The position numbers and the translations under genes are program-made. The notes under the pieces are model-generated. The model searched no databases and was not told the DNA's origin. It worked only from the letters and a program-made list of their open reading frames with translations. A stretch of DNA of 64,000 bases from Streptomyces sp. R41. GTDB taxonomy: Bacteria > Actinomycetota > Actinomycetes > Streptomycetales > Streptomycetaceae. Location of the stretch: assembly GCF_041053055.1 (NCBI RefSeq), contig NZ_CP163443.1:9469001-9533000 (forward strand), read 5' to 3'. Below, piece after piece: positions 25,286-34,084 of the stretch (its first letter is position 1; the number at the start of each line of letters is the position of its first letter).

Positions 25286-26103
25286 CCTGGGGTTCCGGCT
25301 CTAGTGCAGGCCTCCCGCGGGACGCGGCTGTCCCCGCTCGACACCCCGTTTTCCCGCGGGGCCTATCGTTCCTGAGAAGCCCATCCGCGGACAGCCTTAC
25401 GTTCTCATGTCTGGCCAACTCTAGGCGGGTTTAGTCAGCCTAATGCTGACCCAATGCTGACTCTCCTGACGGGGTATCAGCACCATTGCGTTGGTGTCGC
25501 AGCTGTTGGAGCGCCCGCCCGGAGCTGCCGCTCGCCTGTCGGCAAGGCCGATGCTGACTTCCGTGACTTGTGCTGGGGCAAGGCGCCACCAAGCGCCTGG
25601 GCGACGAAGGGGAGGAGTACTCCGTGACGAGGGGGCTTCTGTGGGAATCCCCCAATGCCCCGGCGTGCCGCTGCTGCCGTACTCACTCCTTGGGCGGACC
25701 GCCATGGGGAGGGTGTGGCTGCAGCGACGGGTCTCGGGCGCCGCTTGTCGGCAAGCCAGGCTCTGCTTCAGAACAGGTGAACGGCAGCCAGAAGGTTCTT
25801 GGTCTGCTGGTGGTACAGCCCTTGCACGCCCCTGACCAGTGCGAATGCCAGCTTTCAAGCAGGGAGGGCTGGCTCTGGCCCGTATATGGTCCGGATCTTG
25901 ATCGTGAACTGGGCGAGGTCGGAGGCGGAAAAGGGCTCGCTCTGGATCAGGCGGGATGCGCGAAGCCAGTGGGCCAACTAGATCTTCTTGGCGTCGCCGC
26001 CCAAGTGGTGCTGACCTGACCCTATGAGGGCTGGGGCTTCCCCTTGTGGTGCGTTCGGAGCACCCTTTCCGTGGGGAGCCGAGTCCGGGTCAGGAGGCCC
26101 GCG
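25286..26103. other. gene-free stretch at the left edge of the accessory island
   Basis: I see no supportable gene here. The stretch contains three close copies of AATGCTGAC near 25440-25460 and a degenerate copy of the island repeat at 25794-25902 (listed separately). Open frames across it lack family patterns and strong ribosome sites. Confidence 0.5.
25794..25902 (+). repeat. island repeat, copy C (degenerate)
   Basis: Three blocks match the better preserved copies at 33.7 and 46.1 kb. They are GGTTCTTGGTCT plus TGGTGGTACAG, then CTGACCAGTGC, then GGTCCGGATCTTGA. The spacings between blocks (37 and 56 bases from block starts) are identical to copy A. The upstream hairpin part is eroded, with only CAGGCTCT recognisable near 25758. 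Confidence 0.65.
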
Positions 26104-26217
26104 ATGCAGGCTTACGTCGGAATCGATGTGCATCGTCGCCGATCGCAGATCGCCGTGATGGACGAGAGTGGCCGGACGGCGGTGAACCGGAACGTGCCCA
26201 ACGGGCGCGAGACGGCA
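26104..26217 (+). pseudogene. IS110-family transposase, 5' fragment
   Basis: MQAYVGIDVHRRRSQIAVMD followed by ESGRTAVNRNVPNG is the opening of an IS110-type DEDD transposase. It has a good AGGAGG ribosome site at 26093-26098. After about 38 codons the similarity stops at a junction with the IS5-type fragment read from the other strand. Only about a tenth of the gene remains. Confidence 0.75.
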
Positions 26218-26228
26218 CGCTCGTGGCC

Positions 26229-26568
26229 GGCTATGCAGTCGAATGGTCCCGAGCGGGGCGGTGCCTTTCTTGGCCGGCGATGTGCTGATGGGCACGCACC
26301 GGCGCGGAGTCCATGGACACATCCCGGTCGATCCGGCCGGCGGCGCCCTCAGCTCCATCCGCCGACCAGCGACGATGGCGCCTGTAGACCGTCTCCCACG
26401 GCCCGAACCGCTCGGAAGATTCCTCCACTGCAGCCCCGTACGGACCCGGTACACCACCCCGTTGATCACCCGTCGGTGATCGCTCCACCGGCCCCCACGC
26501 GCACCACCACGAGGTAAGAACGACTTCAGCCGATCCCACTCCGCGTTCGTCAGGTCTCCGTGTCCCAT
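26229..26568 (-). pseudogene. IS5-family transposase, 5' fragment with a frameshift
   Basis: From ATG 26568 the minus strand reads MGHGDLTNAEWDRLKSFLP, then HRRVINGVVYRVRTGLQWRNLP. It then shifts frame to SERFGPWETVYRRHRRWSADG and VSMDSAPVRAHQHIAG. This is the N-terminal domain and first Asp region (MDSAPVRAHQH) of IS5-type transposases. The rest of the gene is missing where it meets the IS110 fragment. It is a decayed double insertion at the edge of the island. Confidence 0.8.
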
Positions 26569-26775
26569 GTAGCCAGCCTGCCCTCAACACCCCCGTTCAC
26601 GGAGGTAGACCCGGGAAACAGCGCCTAGGACCAGCTGGATTGGGCGGCAGGTCATGACTGTCGTCGTCGTGCTGGTGGCGAGCGAGGAGGACGTGGAGTC
26701 AGTGCGCCGGTGGGTGCGGCTGTCGTGTACGGAGCAGGGCATCCATTTGCCCGCGCTGGCCAAGATCGCGCGGCT

Positions 26776-26997
26776 GAGCGGGCCTACCGGATCAACCGTG
26801 CCTCGGTCCACCCCAGCCTGCCCGGCGAGCGGTTTGTGAACCGCGACAGGATCGCCCACACGTTCCAGGTCGACACCAATGAAGCCGCAGCCGCAGTGCG
26901 CCGGCTGGTGGTCGAAGGGCTATTCGCCGGGGCCGCGCGGGCAGTACGTGAACGAGTACAGCGCCGAGCAGCATTACCGGCGCATCCATTGAGCCCC
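26776..26997 (+). pseudogene. remnant of a GntR-type winged-helix gene
   Basis: One frame reads VHPSLPGERFVNRDRIAHTF and QVDTNEAAAAVRRLVVEGLF, which resembles a GntR DNA-binding domain. The wing continues in the next frame as GPRGQYVNEYSAEQHYRRIH then a stop. The match is partial and frameshifted, so I call it a remnant with low confidence. Confidence 0.35.
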
Positions 26998-27205
26998 GTG
27001 CTCTGAAGTCCTCGACCGTATCCGGGAAACCGTGTGATTTCGCGGGACTAGACTCGTCGAGATGATGTATCAGGATCTTCTGTGCCGGATCCAGTGACGC
27101 GTGGGCACGAAGCGCCGAAGGATGTAGGGAGGCCCGGCACCATTGTTGGGTAGGTGGTGGGGCCGTCCACGGCGACAGCAGTCGCTGCCCCTGGAGGGCA
27201 TGCCT

Positions 27206-30200
27206 ATGGCGACCGGTGCTCGCTCCGTGGTGGCAGCAGGGGACATCGGTCTGGTCGTCACGGGCGACGGCAATCAGTTCCAGTTTGTCGCCTCCCCACA
27301 GCGCGTCGCGACGTCCAACTACCGCTACCAAGTGGAGTCCCTGGCAGCCGCCGAGTTTCGCGGACGGTCTCAAGAGCTGGCGCTGATGGCGGAGTTCTGC
27401 ACCGCGCGGGAAGACGCCGACAGTGCCGAGGGCGCTTACTGGAGGTGGCTCGCCCCCGCATGGGCCGGAAAGACGGCTCTCATGGCCCAGTTCGTGATGG
27501 AGCCCCCTGCCGGGGTCGACGTCGTGTCCTTCTTCATCACATCGCGCTTGAACCGGCAAAACGACCGTGAGGCGTACTGCGAGGTGGTGCACCGGCAGTT
27601 CTACGCGCTGCTGGGTGAGGAGGAACCAGCGGTCACCGAGCACACGCGCGAGGAGAGCCTGCTCGCCGCGATGGACCGGACCGCAGCCGTGTGTGAGAGT
27701 CGGGGCCGACGACTGGTGCTCGTCGTCGACGGTCTGGACGAGGACTGTGGGGTGCTCGCGGGCCCCGGAAGCCACAGCATCGCCGCGCTACTGCCGCGCT
27801 CGCCCAGGCACGGAATGCGGGTAGTGGTGGCCGGGCGGCCGCATCCTCCCGTACCGGACGACGTGGCCCACGCGCACCCGCTGAGACGCGGCGCCATCGA
27901 CCGGTGGCTGGCACCATCGCCGTACGCGGAAGTCGTGCGCCGGGAGGCGGAGGACAGCCTCATGCGGATGCTGCAGGCCGGTGGCCTCGCACGGCAACTG
28001 CTCGGACTGGTGACCGCGGCCGGTGGTGGCCTGACGGCGGCGGACCTCGCCCGCCTTGCAGATACCCGTCCCCGGCTGGTCGAAAAGGAGCTAAGTACCG
28101 TTACCGGGCGGGCCTTCCGCGTCCGCACGCCGCACTGGTCCCCCCAGGACGCCGACGCGTCCGCATCAGGCGTCTACGTCCTGGCCCATGAGGAGATCCG
28201 GCGCAGCGCGGTCGAACTGCTCACAGACGAGGAGCTGGCGGCGAACCGGGAGCGGCTGCATGAGTGGGCGGACGACTACCAAGCGCGGCGCTGGCCGCCC
28301 CGCACACCGGAGTATCTGCTCCGCGGCTACGGTCAACTGCTGCGGGCACAGGGCGATACACGGCGCCTTGTCCGTCTGGCCGGTGACGCTCACCGTCACG
28401 CGCGACTGTGGCAGCGGTCCGGTTCCGATCTGGACGGGCTGGACGAGCTGTCCACGGCGTTCGAGGGCCTGGTGGCCGGGGGCGGCGGAGATCCTGCCGA
28501 GGTTGCTGACGCATTCGTGCTCGCTGTGCGGCGCGACGCCCTGCTTTCGCGCAGCGATAGTCTCCCGGACGCCTTGATCGCGGTGTGGGCGGGTCTGGGG
28601 CAGGTGCGGCGCGCTGTCAGCCTGGCTCGAGCCCGGCAGAGTGAAGTGGCCTGTCTGAGAGCCCTTGTGGAAGTTGTGCGGGTGCTGGTCGCGAAGGGTG
28701 AGCTACAGCGGGCGACGGAAGTGGCCGACGAGGCAGCCCAACTGGCTGATGCCGTAGCCGGACAGGGGCGTAGGGAGGCCGTGACGTACGCGGTGGTCAT
28801 GCTGGCCGTAGTCGGATCGACGAACCGGGCGTACAACATGGCGTGTGCGCAGGTGCCCCAGCAAGGGCACGACGAGATGCTTGCGTCGGCGGCCACGGCC
28901 GCCCTGTACGCGGGGCAGCGCGGGACTGCGGAGATCCTCGCCCGTGCGGCCGCCGCCTCGCTCCCCGACACTGTGCCGGTTATAGAAGCGCAGGCCATGA
29001 TCCTGGACAGTGACTGTCCGCGGGCTGTGGCGGTCATCCGGACGGTCGGTGACCGCGGCCTGCGGGCACAGCTGCTGGCGGACGCTGCTTCGGCCATGGC
29101 TGAGGACGGGCACACCGATGCGGTCCTCGTTGCCGAGGAAGCCCTCGCCGAAGCCCTCGTGGAGGGAGGACAACGTGCGCTCATCTCAGCTGCTCTCGCC
29201 ATCGCCTACGCCGGTGAACCCAGGCGGGCAGGCGAGATCTGCCGATCGCTGTCCGACCCGTTCGACCGAATGACTTCCCTGGCTCGCGTCGCAGCGGTGC
29301 TGGCCACTTCCGGCGAGGTCGGCGAAGCCGTGGACCTGGCTCACGAGTCCGCTGCCCTCGCGGACAAGGTGACCGCGGACAACCAGCGCGCCGATGGTCT
29401 CACCATGGCCGCAGTGGCTCTGGCTCTGGCCCGCCAGCACCAGTCGGCTGTTGAGTTGCTGGCTCCCCTCAGGTCGGCTGTGGCTCGGGAAGAGGCTGCG
29501 GCGAACATGGTGAGAGGCCTGGCGGAAACGTCGGATGATCTCCAGCGGCCCACCGAACTGGCCCACAGCCTGTGCTCTCCCCGCAGCCGGAGCCGGGCGT
29601 TGGCGTACCTGGCGGCAGCCCACCTCGCGGCCGGAGACCGTGCGCGGGCTCAGGCCTTGGCGCAGGAGGCGTCGGACGTGACCCGGGAGAACACCGGGTG
29701 GGGCAACTTCCATCACGTCGCTCAACTGGCCACAGTCCTGGCGCAGGCGGAGGCGCCGGGCCTTGCCGTCGAGGCCGCCCGGAAGATCGACGAACCGGAC
29801 AGACAGTCCATGGCCCTAAAGCAGGCAGCCGGCGCTGCAGCTTCCGACAAGCCGGACCATGGCGCGGACATCGCCCGCGCGATCGAGGACCCCTGGCGCC
29901 GAGCGCAAGCGCTCGGCTGGGTGGCAACTGCAGCGGCCCGAGGCGGTTGTACGGGCCTGGCGGCCAGCCTGATCCAGGAGATGCGAGAGATCGAGAGCGG
30001 TCTACCTCCAGCGGGCCTCGTTTCGAGCGATCACCGGACAGCGGCCCTTGCCGCACTTGCCAAGGCCTTCACCGAGGACGGCCAGGACGACGCGGCGGAT
30101 GCCGTAGCCGACACCGTAAAACAGAACGGGAGCCGGGCGGCGGTCCTCGCGGCCATCGCCGGGAGTCTCGCCGAGCGCGGAGAGGACGACAAAGCACTCT

Positions 30201-31471
30201 CGCTCGTGGGCCACTTGGTGACATCTCCGCGTGCTGCGCGCCTTACCGCGCCGATCGCCACTGCATGGGCGAAAGCCGGAGCCACTCCACGCGCACTGGC
30301 TGCCCTTGATCTCCTGCCACGTGCGGCGGACCAGGCGGAGGCACTGGCGCTGACCGCGAAGTCCCTGGCCGGGGCGGACGGCATCGTACGGGACTCGGTC
30401 CTGGCCCGTCACGCCCACGCCCTGGCCGACGTTCTGAGCAGCCCGGGTTGGACCGACCGTGCGCTGTCAGAACAGGTGGGACTGCTGCTCCGCCACGACC
30501 GCACCGACCTCGCCGCGGCCCTGAGCCAGCACATCGCAGACCCTGGACGACGTTCGGAGTGTGATGCTTTGTGTGGCATTGCCGCTGGGTTGACGGCAGT
30601 TTCCGGCGCCGACCCGGACGACGAGGACATGACCGCTGAGGCGGCCTTCCTCGCAGAACAGATCACGAATGTGCACGATCACCAACAGGGCCTCGGCTCC
30701 GTCGTGGCCGCTCTGGCCTGGACTGAACAGCACGACCGCGCCTGGTCCCTGCTCAACGCACTGCCGGACGACAGCCCCAGCAGGGATGACGCCGCTGCCG
30801 CGTCGGCCGAGGCCCTTGCGGCGTCTGGGCATTACGCGGTGGCTCGCGAACTGGTATGGAGCCTGCCGAAAGGGGTCGAGCGAGAGCGGGTGCTTGATGA
30901 CGTCGCCTGCTGGGCCGCTCGGCGCGGAGACTTCCTCATCGCCATCGACCTGTCCGCCGCAGAACACCCCGTTGAGCAGAGGAGGTTCCCTCTGTTCAAC
31001 GTCGTGAACCTTGCGGCGGCGAAGCGGCAGTACGCTGAAGCCGCTGCCGCGGCCCGCGCCCTCCGGGACACCGCGGACCAGGTGCGCGCACTGTGCGCCA
31101 TCGCGGCGGCCGCCCGTCGGCACGGCGCCCGCCACTGCGTCGATGAGTTCACCTACGAGGTCGGTACCCTCCTGACAGCCGCCTCGGAGTCGACGGAAGA
31201 CTGGGCGGAACGCCGGCGAGGCCGCCTTCAGGCTGCCGCGGCCGAAGGATGGGGGGACAGCCCCGCAGGCCGTGCAGCCGCAGTCGAAGCACTGAGCCTT
31301 GCCTCGTGGCCCAGCTGTTTGGAGGCGGTTCGCCGGACAGCTTCCCAGGCTCTGCCAACCGCACTGGGGCCGCTGCTACGAGAGAGAGGACCTGGCATCG
31401 CAGGGCGAGTCACCCCCAGCGCGCTCGGCGCTTCGAAAGACCAACCCACACCGATGAGATGGACGGGCTGA
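27206..31471 (+). CDS. STAND/NACHT-like NTPase with alpha-solenoid repeats and an N-terminal signalling-type motif
   Basis: This is a 1421-residue protein. Residues 5-22 (ARSVVAAGDIGLVVTGDG) form a Gly-rich motif that recurs twice in the next gene's product. An NTPase domain follows. Its Walker A is at 83-90 (APAWAGKT, without the usual first Gly), and Walker B is at 170-180 (LVLVVDGLDED), of the NACHT type. A helical and winged-helix part extends to about 400. The rest, to the end, is Ala/Leu-rich helical repeats of roughly 35 residues (TPR-like), expected to sense a ligand. This is the plan of NLR-like bacterial defence proteins. The start at 27206 has GGAGGG at 27193-27198; ATGs at 27143 and 27200 are less likely. 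The membrane-protein gene follows after 63 bases. Confidence 0.8.
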   Translation: MATGARSVVAAGDIGLVVTGDGNQFQFVASPQRVATSNYRYQVESLAAAEFRGRSQELALMAEFCTAREDADSAEGAYWRWLAPAWAGKTALMAQFVMEPPAGVDVVSFFITSRLNRQNDREAYCEVVHRQFYALLGEEEPAVTEHTREESLLAAMDRTAAVCESRGRRLVLVVDGLDEDCGVLAGPGSHSIAALLPRSPRHGMRVVVAGRPHPPVPDDVAHAHPLRRGAIDRWLAPSPYAEVVRREAEDSLMRMLQAGGLARQLLGLVTAAGGGLTAADLARLADTRPRLVEKELSTVTGRAFRVRTPHWSPQDADASASGVYVLAHEEIRRSAVELLTDEELAANRERLHEWADDYQARRWPPRTPEYLLRGYGQLLRAQGDTRRLVRLAGDAHRHARLWQRSGSDLDGLDELSTAFEGLVAGGGGDPAEVADAFVLAVRRDALLSRSDSLPDALIAVWAGLGQVRRAVSLARARQSEVACLRALVEVVRVLVAKGELQRATEVADEAAQLADAVAGQGRREAVTYAVVMLAVVGSTNRAYNMACAQVPQQGHDEMLASAATAALYAGQRGTAEILARAAAASLPDTVPVIEAQAMILDSDCPRAVAVIRTVGDRGLRAQLLADAASAMAEDGHTDAVLVAEEALAEALVEGGQRALISAALAIAYAGEPRRAGEICRSLSDPFDRMTSLARVAAVLATSGEVGEAVDLAHESAALADKVTADNQRADGLTMAAVALALARQHQSAVELLAPLRSAVAREEAAANMVRGLAETSDDLQRPTELAHSLCSPRSRSRALAYLAAAHLAAGDRARAQALAQEASDVTRENTGWGNFHHVAQLATVLAQAEAPGLAVEAARKIDEPDRQSMALKQAAGAAASDKPDHGADIARAIEDPWRRAQALGWVATAAARGGCTGLAASLIQEMREIESGLPPAGLVSSDHRTAALAALAKAFTEDGQDDAADAVADTVKQNGSRAAVLAAIAGSLAERGEDDKALSLVGHLVTSPRAARLTAPIATAWAKAGATPRALAALDLLPRAADQAEALALTAKSLAGADGIVRDSVLARHAHALADVLSSPGWTDRALSEQVGLLLRHDRTDLAAALSQHIADPGRRSECDALCGIAAGLTAVSGADPDDEDMTAEAAFLAEQITNVHDHQQGLGSVVAALAWTEQHDRAWSLLNALPDDSPSRDDAAAASAEALAASGHYAVARELVWSLPKGVERERVLDDVACWAARRGDFLIAIDLSAAEHPVEQRRFPLFNVVNLAAAKRQYAEAAAAARALRDTADQVRALCAIAAAARRHGARHCVDEFTYEVGTLLTAASESTEDWAERRRGRLQAAAAEGWGDSPAGRAAAVEALSLASWPSCLEAVRRTASQALPTALGPLLRERGPGIAGRVTPSALGASKDQPTPMRWTG

Positions 31472-31534
31472 GACCCCACCACGATGGCAGGCGTGACCTG
31501 CCGGCTTATGACCAACACAGGAGTTGATCGAAAC

Positions 31535-31936
31535 ATGAAGCCGCTCGTGTACACCGGAGTCGGACTCTGCGGTGCCGGCATGGTCGCATTGATTGTCGGC
31601 GCGGTTGTCGACGTCGACGCGGCGGACCCGTGGGCCAGCGTCGGTGGTGGCATCGCAAGTCTGGCGGGCATCGCCCTGGCGCTGTACGCCCAATTCGCTC
31701 AGTCGGCCGCTCCTGCCACCAGCGGAACCCAGGTCAGCGCCGGCGGAGAACGGTCCATCGCGGCCGGAGGCAGCATTGGCGCCGCCATGACAGGCAATGG
31801 CGCCGCGCCCGCATCCGCGCCGACACCGTCCGCGGCCCCCACTCCGCCTCCGGCGTCCGGGACGGTAACCGCAGCCGGCGACAGATCCATCGCAGCGGGC
31901 GGTCATATCGGCAGCGCCTCGACGGGCGACGCCTGA
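31535..31936 (+). CDS. small two-helix membrane protein with two C-terminal copies of the NTPase motif
   Basis: The 133-residue protein has two hydrophobic helices, about 5-25 (VYTGVGLCGAGMVALIVGAVV) and 38-55 (GGIASLAGIALALYAQFA). A Pro/Ala-rich linker carries two 18-residue motifs: 72-89 (ERSIAAGGSIGAAMTGNG) and 116-133 (DRSIAAGGHIGSASTGDA), the second being the exact C-terminus. Both align without gaps to residues 5-22 of the NTPase encoded just upstream. I infer an effector that acts at the membrane and is recruited by the NTPase through motif-motif contact. An AGGAG at 31519-31523 precedes ATG 31535; ATG 31508 is an alternative start. I recognise no named family. Confidence 0.78.
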   Translation: MKPLVYTGVGLCGAGMVALIVGAVVDVDAADPWASVGGGIASLAGIALALYAQFAQSAAPATSGTQVSAGGERSIAAGGSIGAAMTGNGAAPASAPTPSAAPTPPPASGTVTAAGDRSIAAGGHIGSASTGDA

Positions 31937-32041
31937 GCCAGCTGAAGCTGGGGCACTGGGCAGGTCGCCAAGGGCAGCTCGGGTCAGTCGGTCCAGCGCC
32001 ACCGCTAGGGGCTGTCCAATGGGTCGCATGAGCTAGGTCAG

Positions 32042-32218
32042 GTCGTCGTCGGGAAGGAGTACGTGATCTTCCTGAGGCCGCTCGGCACCGGCAAGACCCT
32101 CCTCGCCACCAGCCTCGGCATCCGGGCCTGCCAGGCCGGTCACCGGGTCGCCTTCGTAGTCGCCGCCCAGCGGGTCACCCGCCTCGCCGAAGCCCACGGT
32201 GGATTCGCGCGTCGCTGA
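32042..32218 (+). pseudogene. IS21-family istB helper ATPase fragment
   Basis: The frame ending at the TGA at 32216-32218 reads YVIFLRPLGTGKTLLATSLG and IRACQAGHRVAFVVAAQRV, the Walker A region of IstB-type transposition helper ATPases. The P-loop is damaged (RPLGTGKT for GPPGTGKT) and both ends of the gene are missing. It is another insertion-sequence scar inside the island. Confidence 0.75.
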
Positions 32219-32258
32219 CATTGCCGCACCGTCAATGGCATGCGAGGCATTCTGCTGG

Positions 32259-33032
32259 TTACGCCTCGTGCGGCGGCTGGGTCTGCGCCGGGTTCGGAGT
32301 GATGAACACCGCGAGGCAGCGGAACTCGTTACGTGAGCCTTCCAACTGGGTGTATGGACGCCAGGCGAGCATGTAGGCGCCCCGCAGTACTCGGGTGTTG
32401 TCTGGGAAGGAGCCGTCGGCCCACAGCAAGGTGCCGCTCAGTTCGCGGCCGTGATGGATGCGGAACTCCTCGTCCCTGGTGGGCGTCCTACGTTGCCTGG
32501 GGCGCCACAGAGCCGCCTCGTTTGTGATGAGCAGGGCCAGCCCGTTCTGGTCCTCGCGGTCGCAGAAGCGTTCCAGCCTTGCTACGTCCCGCAGGAAGTC
32601 CCTACGTGCGATGTCCGGCGCGTTGTGTCCGCGCAAGGTGTACTCCTCGGGAGGCGTCCCTGCTGTGCCTGACCACTGCCGGGTCACGTACTTGAATTCA
32701 ATTGCGGTGCGGCCCGCCGGCCCCAGGCACAGTAGGTCCAGGTACTCCGAGGCATCGCTCCCGCGCACCGGGACCTCGAGACGGCACCTGACCTCCGGTG
32801 CGACCTCGCCTACTGCGAGGGCGAAACTGTGCTGGAGATCGGCCTCGGAGTGGAACACCGGCCGCCGCGCGCGTAGACACGCCAGGACTTCGTCCAGCGT
32901 GGCGCTGCCCGCGATCGTCTCCAGGGTGGCGGGCGGGGGTATTGGTATAGGTGTGGCCACGACGCCATTGAAGACTGTGCGGCCTGTCCTTGTCAGCTGA
33001 CAGTCGATTACAGTCGATAGGAAGTCGGCCAC
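32259..33032 (-). CDS. PD-(D/E)XK nuclease-fold protein
   Basis: The 257-residue protein has a restriction-endonuclease-like core. E63 lies in VFHSEADLQHSFALAV, D99 in EYLDLLCLG, and E112/K114 in RTAIEFKYV, in the order Glu-Asp-ExK expected for the fold. The remaining C-terminal part (RDFLRDVARLERFCDREDQNGLALLITNEAALW) resembles similar proteins that sit in defence or mobile regions. It would be a cytosolic DNase or a DNA-binding relative. I recognise no named system. It sits alone on the minus strand between the NTPase/membrane pair and repeat copy A, about 40 bases past the istB scar. Confidence 0.6.
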   Translation of the reverse strand: MADFLSTVIDCQLTRTGRTVFNGVVATPIPIPPPATLETIAGSATLDEVLACLRARRPVFHSEADLQHSFALAVGEVAPEVRCRLEVPVRGSDASEYLDLLCLGPAGRTAIEFKYVTRQWSGTAGTPPEEYTLRGHNAPDIARRDFLRDVARLERFCDREDQNGLALLITNEAALWRPRQRRTPTRDEEFRIHHGRELSGTLLWADGSFPDNTRVLRGAYMLAWRPYTQLEGSRNEFRCLAVFITPNPAQTQPPHEA

Positions 33033-33600
33033 ATTGCTGGACGCCGAAGCGCTCGTGATCCGCCGAACGCATCCTCAAAGGGGGCCGATACCTAGGATGC
33101 CGTCGGGCGGCAGCGATCTCCTGAAGAAGGTTCGTACGACGGAACCCGGGCTTGCTCGACTACTGGGTGCAGCGGCGGCGTGCATCGTGACCGACGGTTA
33201 TCGAGTTGCGCCTCGGGAGCACGTTCCGCACGCGGTACCGCCTCCTCTGATGTTGGTCAGGGTGAGGGTGATGGCCGTGCTGCACCTGCAGCGGCAGCGC
33301 CACCGGTCGGTGGGCTTCCCCGGATAGGGCTCCAACGGCTCGAACCCGGCGGCGCGTGCCTCCGCGGCGGCTGCCGCGGGATCGGTTCGGCCACCGGATC
33401 GGGGGCACTTCTTGCAGCCGGTCGTTCCCGCGTCGGCAGGCCGCTCCCGCCGCGAGGAGCCTTCACTCGCGATATGGACTCGTTCAAGGCGGCCATCAGG
33501 TCGAAGAGCTCTTCCAGTGCTGCCGACGGTTCGCCGCTGCTTACGGGTATCGACGGATTGCTGCCCTCGTGAGCGGGCGGCTCGTGGGTTGTGTTCTTCG
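33033..33600. other. gene-free stretch upstream of repeat copy A
   Basis: No gene can be supported. Open frames on both strands are low-complexity Arg/Pro/Gly-rich shadows. The stretch would hold the promoter of the nuclease-fold gene that starts at 33032. A CTGTCAGCTGACAG-like palindrome lies inside that gene's first codons (about 32992-33003). Confidence 0.4.
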
Positions 33601-33609
33601 GAGCTCTTT

Positions 33610-33895
33610 GGTCCGCGAATGGTCCGGCGGGAACTCCCTTGAATGCCAGACGGTAGCGTTAAGAACCCAATTGATTACACTGGGTATCTTTCATGACGGG
33701 TTGCCTGGAGCGCAACGATGCCTCCAAGCAACCCGAGTTCAGGCTCTAGAAAAAGCCAAGTTTCTGAGGGCTGTAAGAACAAAGAATGTTCTTGGTCTCT
33801 TGGTGGTACAGAGGCAGCGCATCGCTGACCAGTGCAAAAGGCGCCCGTCTCGGCCTTGGCAGCAGCACTGGTCCGGAAATGGTCCGGATCTTGAC
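33610..33895 (+). repeat. island repeat, copy A
   Basis: The core 33697-33809 aligns without gaps to 46104-46216 with about nine mismatches in 113 bases. Matches continue upstream (GGTCCGCG at 33610) and downstream (CTGACCAGTGC at 33825, GGTCCGGATC at 33881). The core begins with a 13-bp inverted repeat, GGGTTGCCTGGAG and CTCCAAGCAACCC around an 11-base loop, with one mismatch. It also holds a 7-bp inverted repeat, AAGAACA and TGTTCTT. No convincing gene is read through it. It marks the boundary between the two defence-like cassettes. Confidence 0.8.
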
Positions 33896-34021
33896 CGCCG
33901 CGGGTCCCCCGGAATGGTCGGCGGGTACGTAAGACACGCTCTTGCTGCCGGGGCAGGGCCTCGTGGTCCAGGGGAGTTCGCACAGTCGATGAGACCTGTG
34001 TGAGAGAGCGGGAGACGACGA

Positions 34022-34049
34022 AGCCCGCCGGAAACGCTCCGGCGGGGCT
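34022..34049. terminator. GC-rich hairpin, probable terminator
   Basis: AGCCCGCCGG and CCGGCGGGGCT face each other around a 7-base loop, with one bulge. It lies 35 bases past the stop of the minus-strand gene ending at 34085 and can end its transcript. Confidence 0.55.
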
Positions 34050-34084
34050 CTGCGCGGCGGGCTGCGACGGCGTCCGTCGCTCTG

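Noticed and set aside
25570..26019. 149-codon frame in the gene-free stretch
   Set aside because: It reads through repeat copy C; the match to the frame through copy A comes from the DNA repeat, and there is no ribosome site or family pattern.
33356..34003. 215-codon frame through repeat copy A
   Set aside because: Its second half is the repeat itself and the first half is low complexity; copy B breaks the frame.
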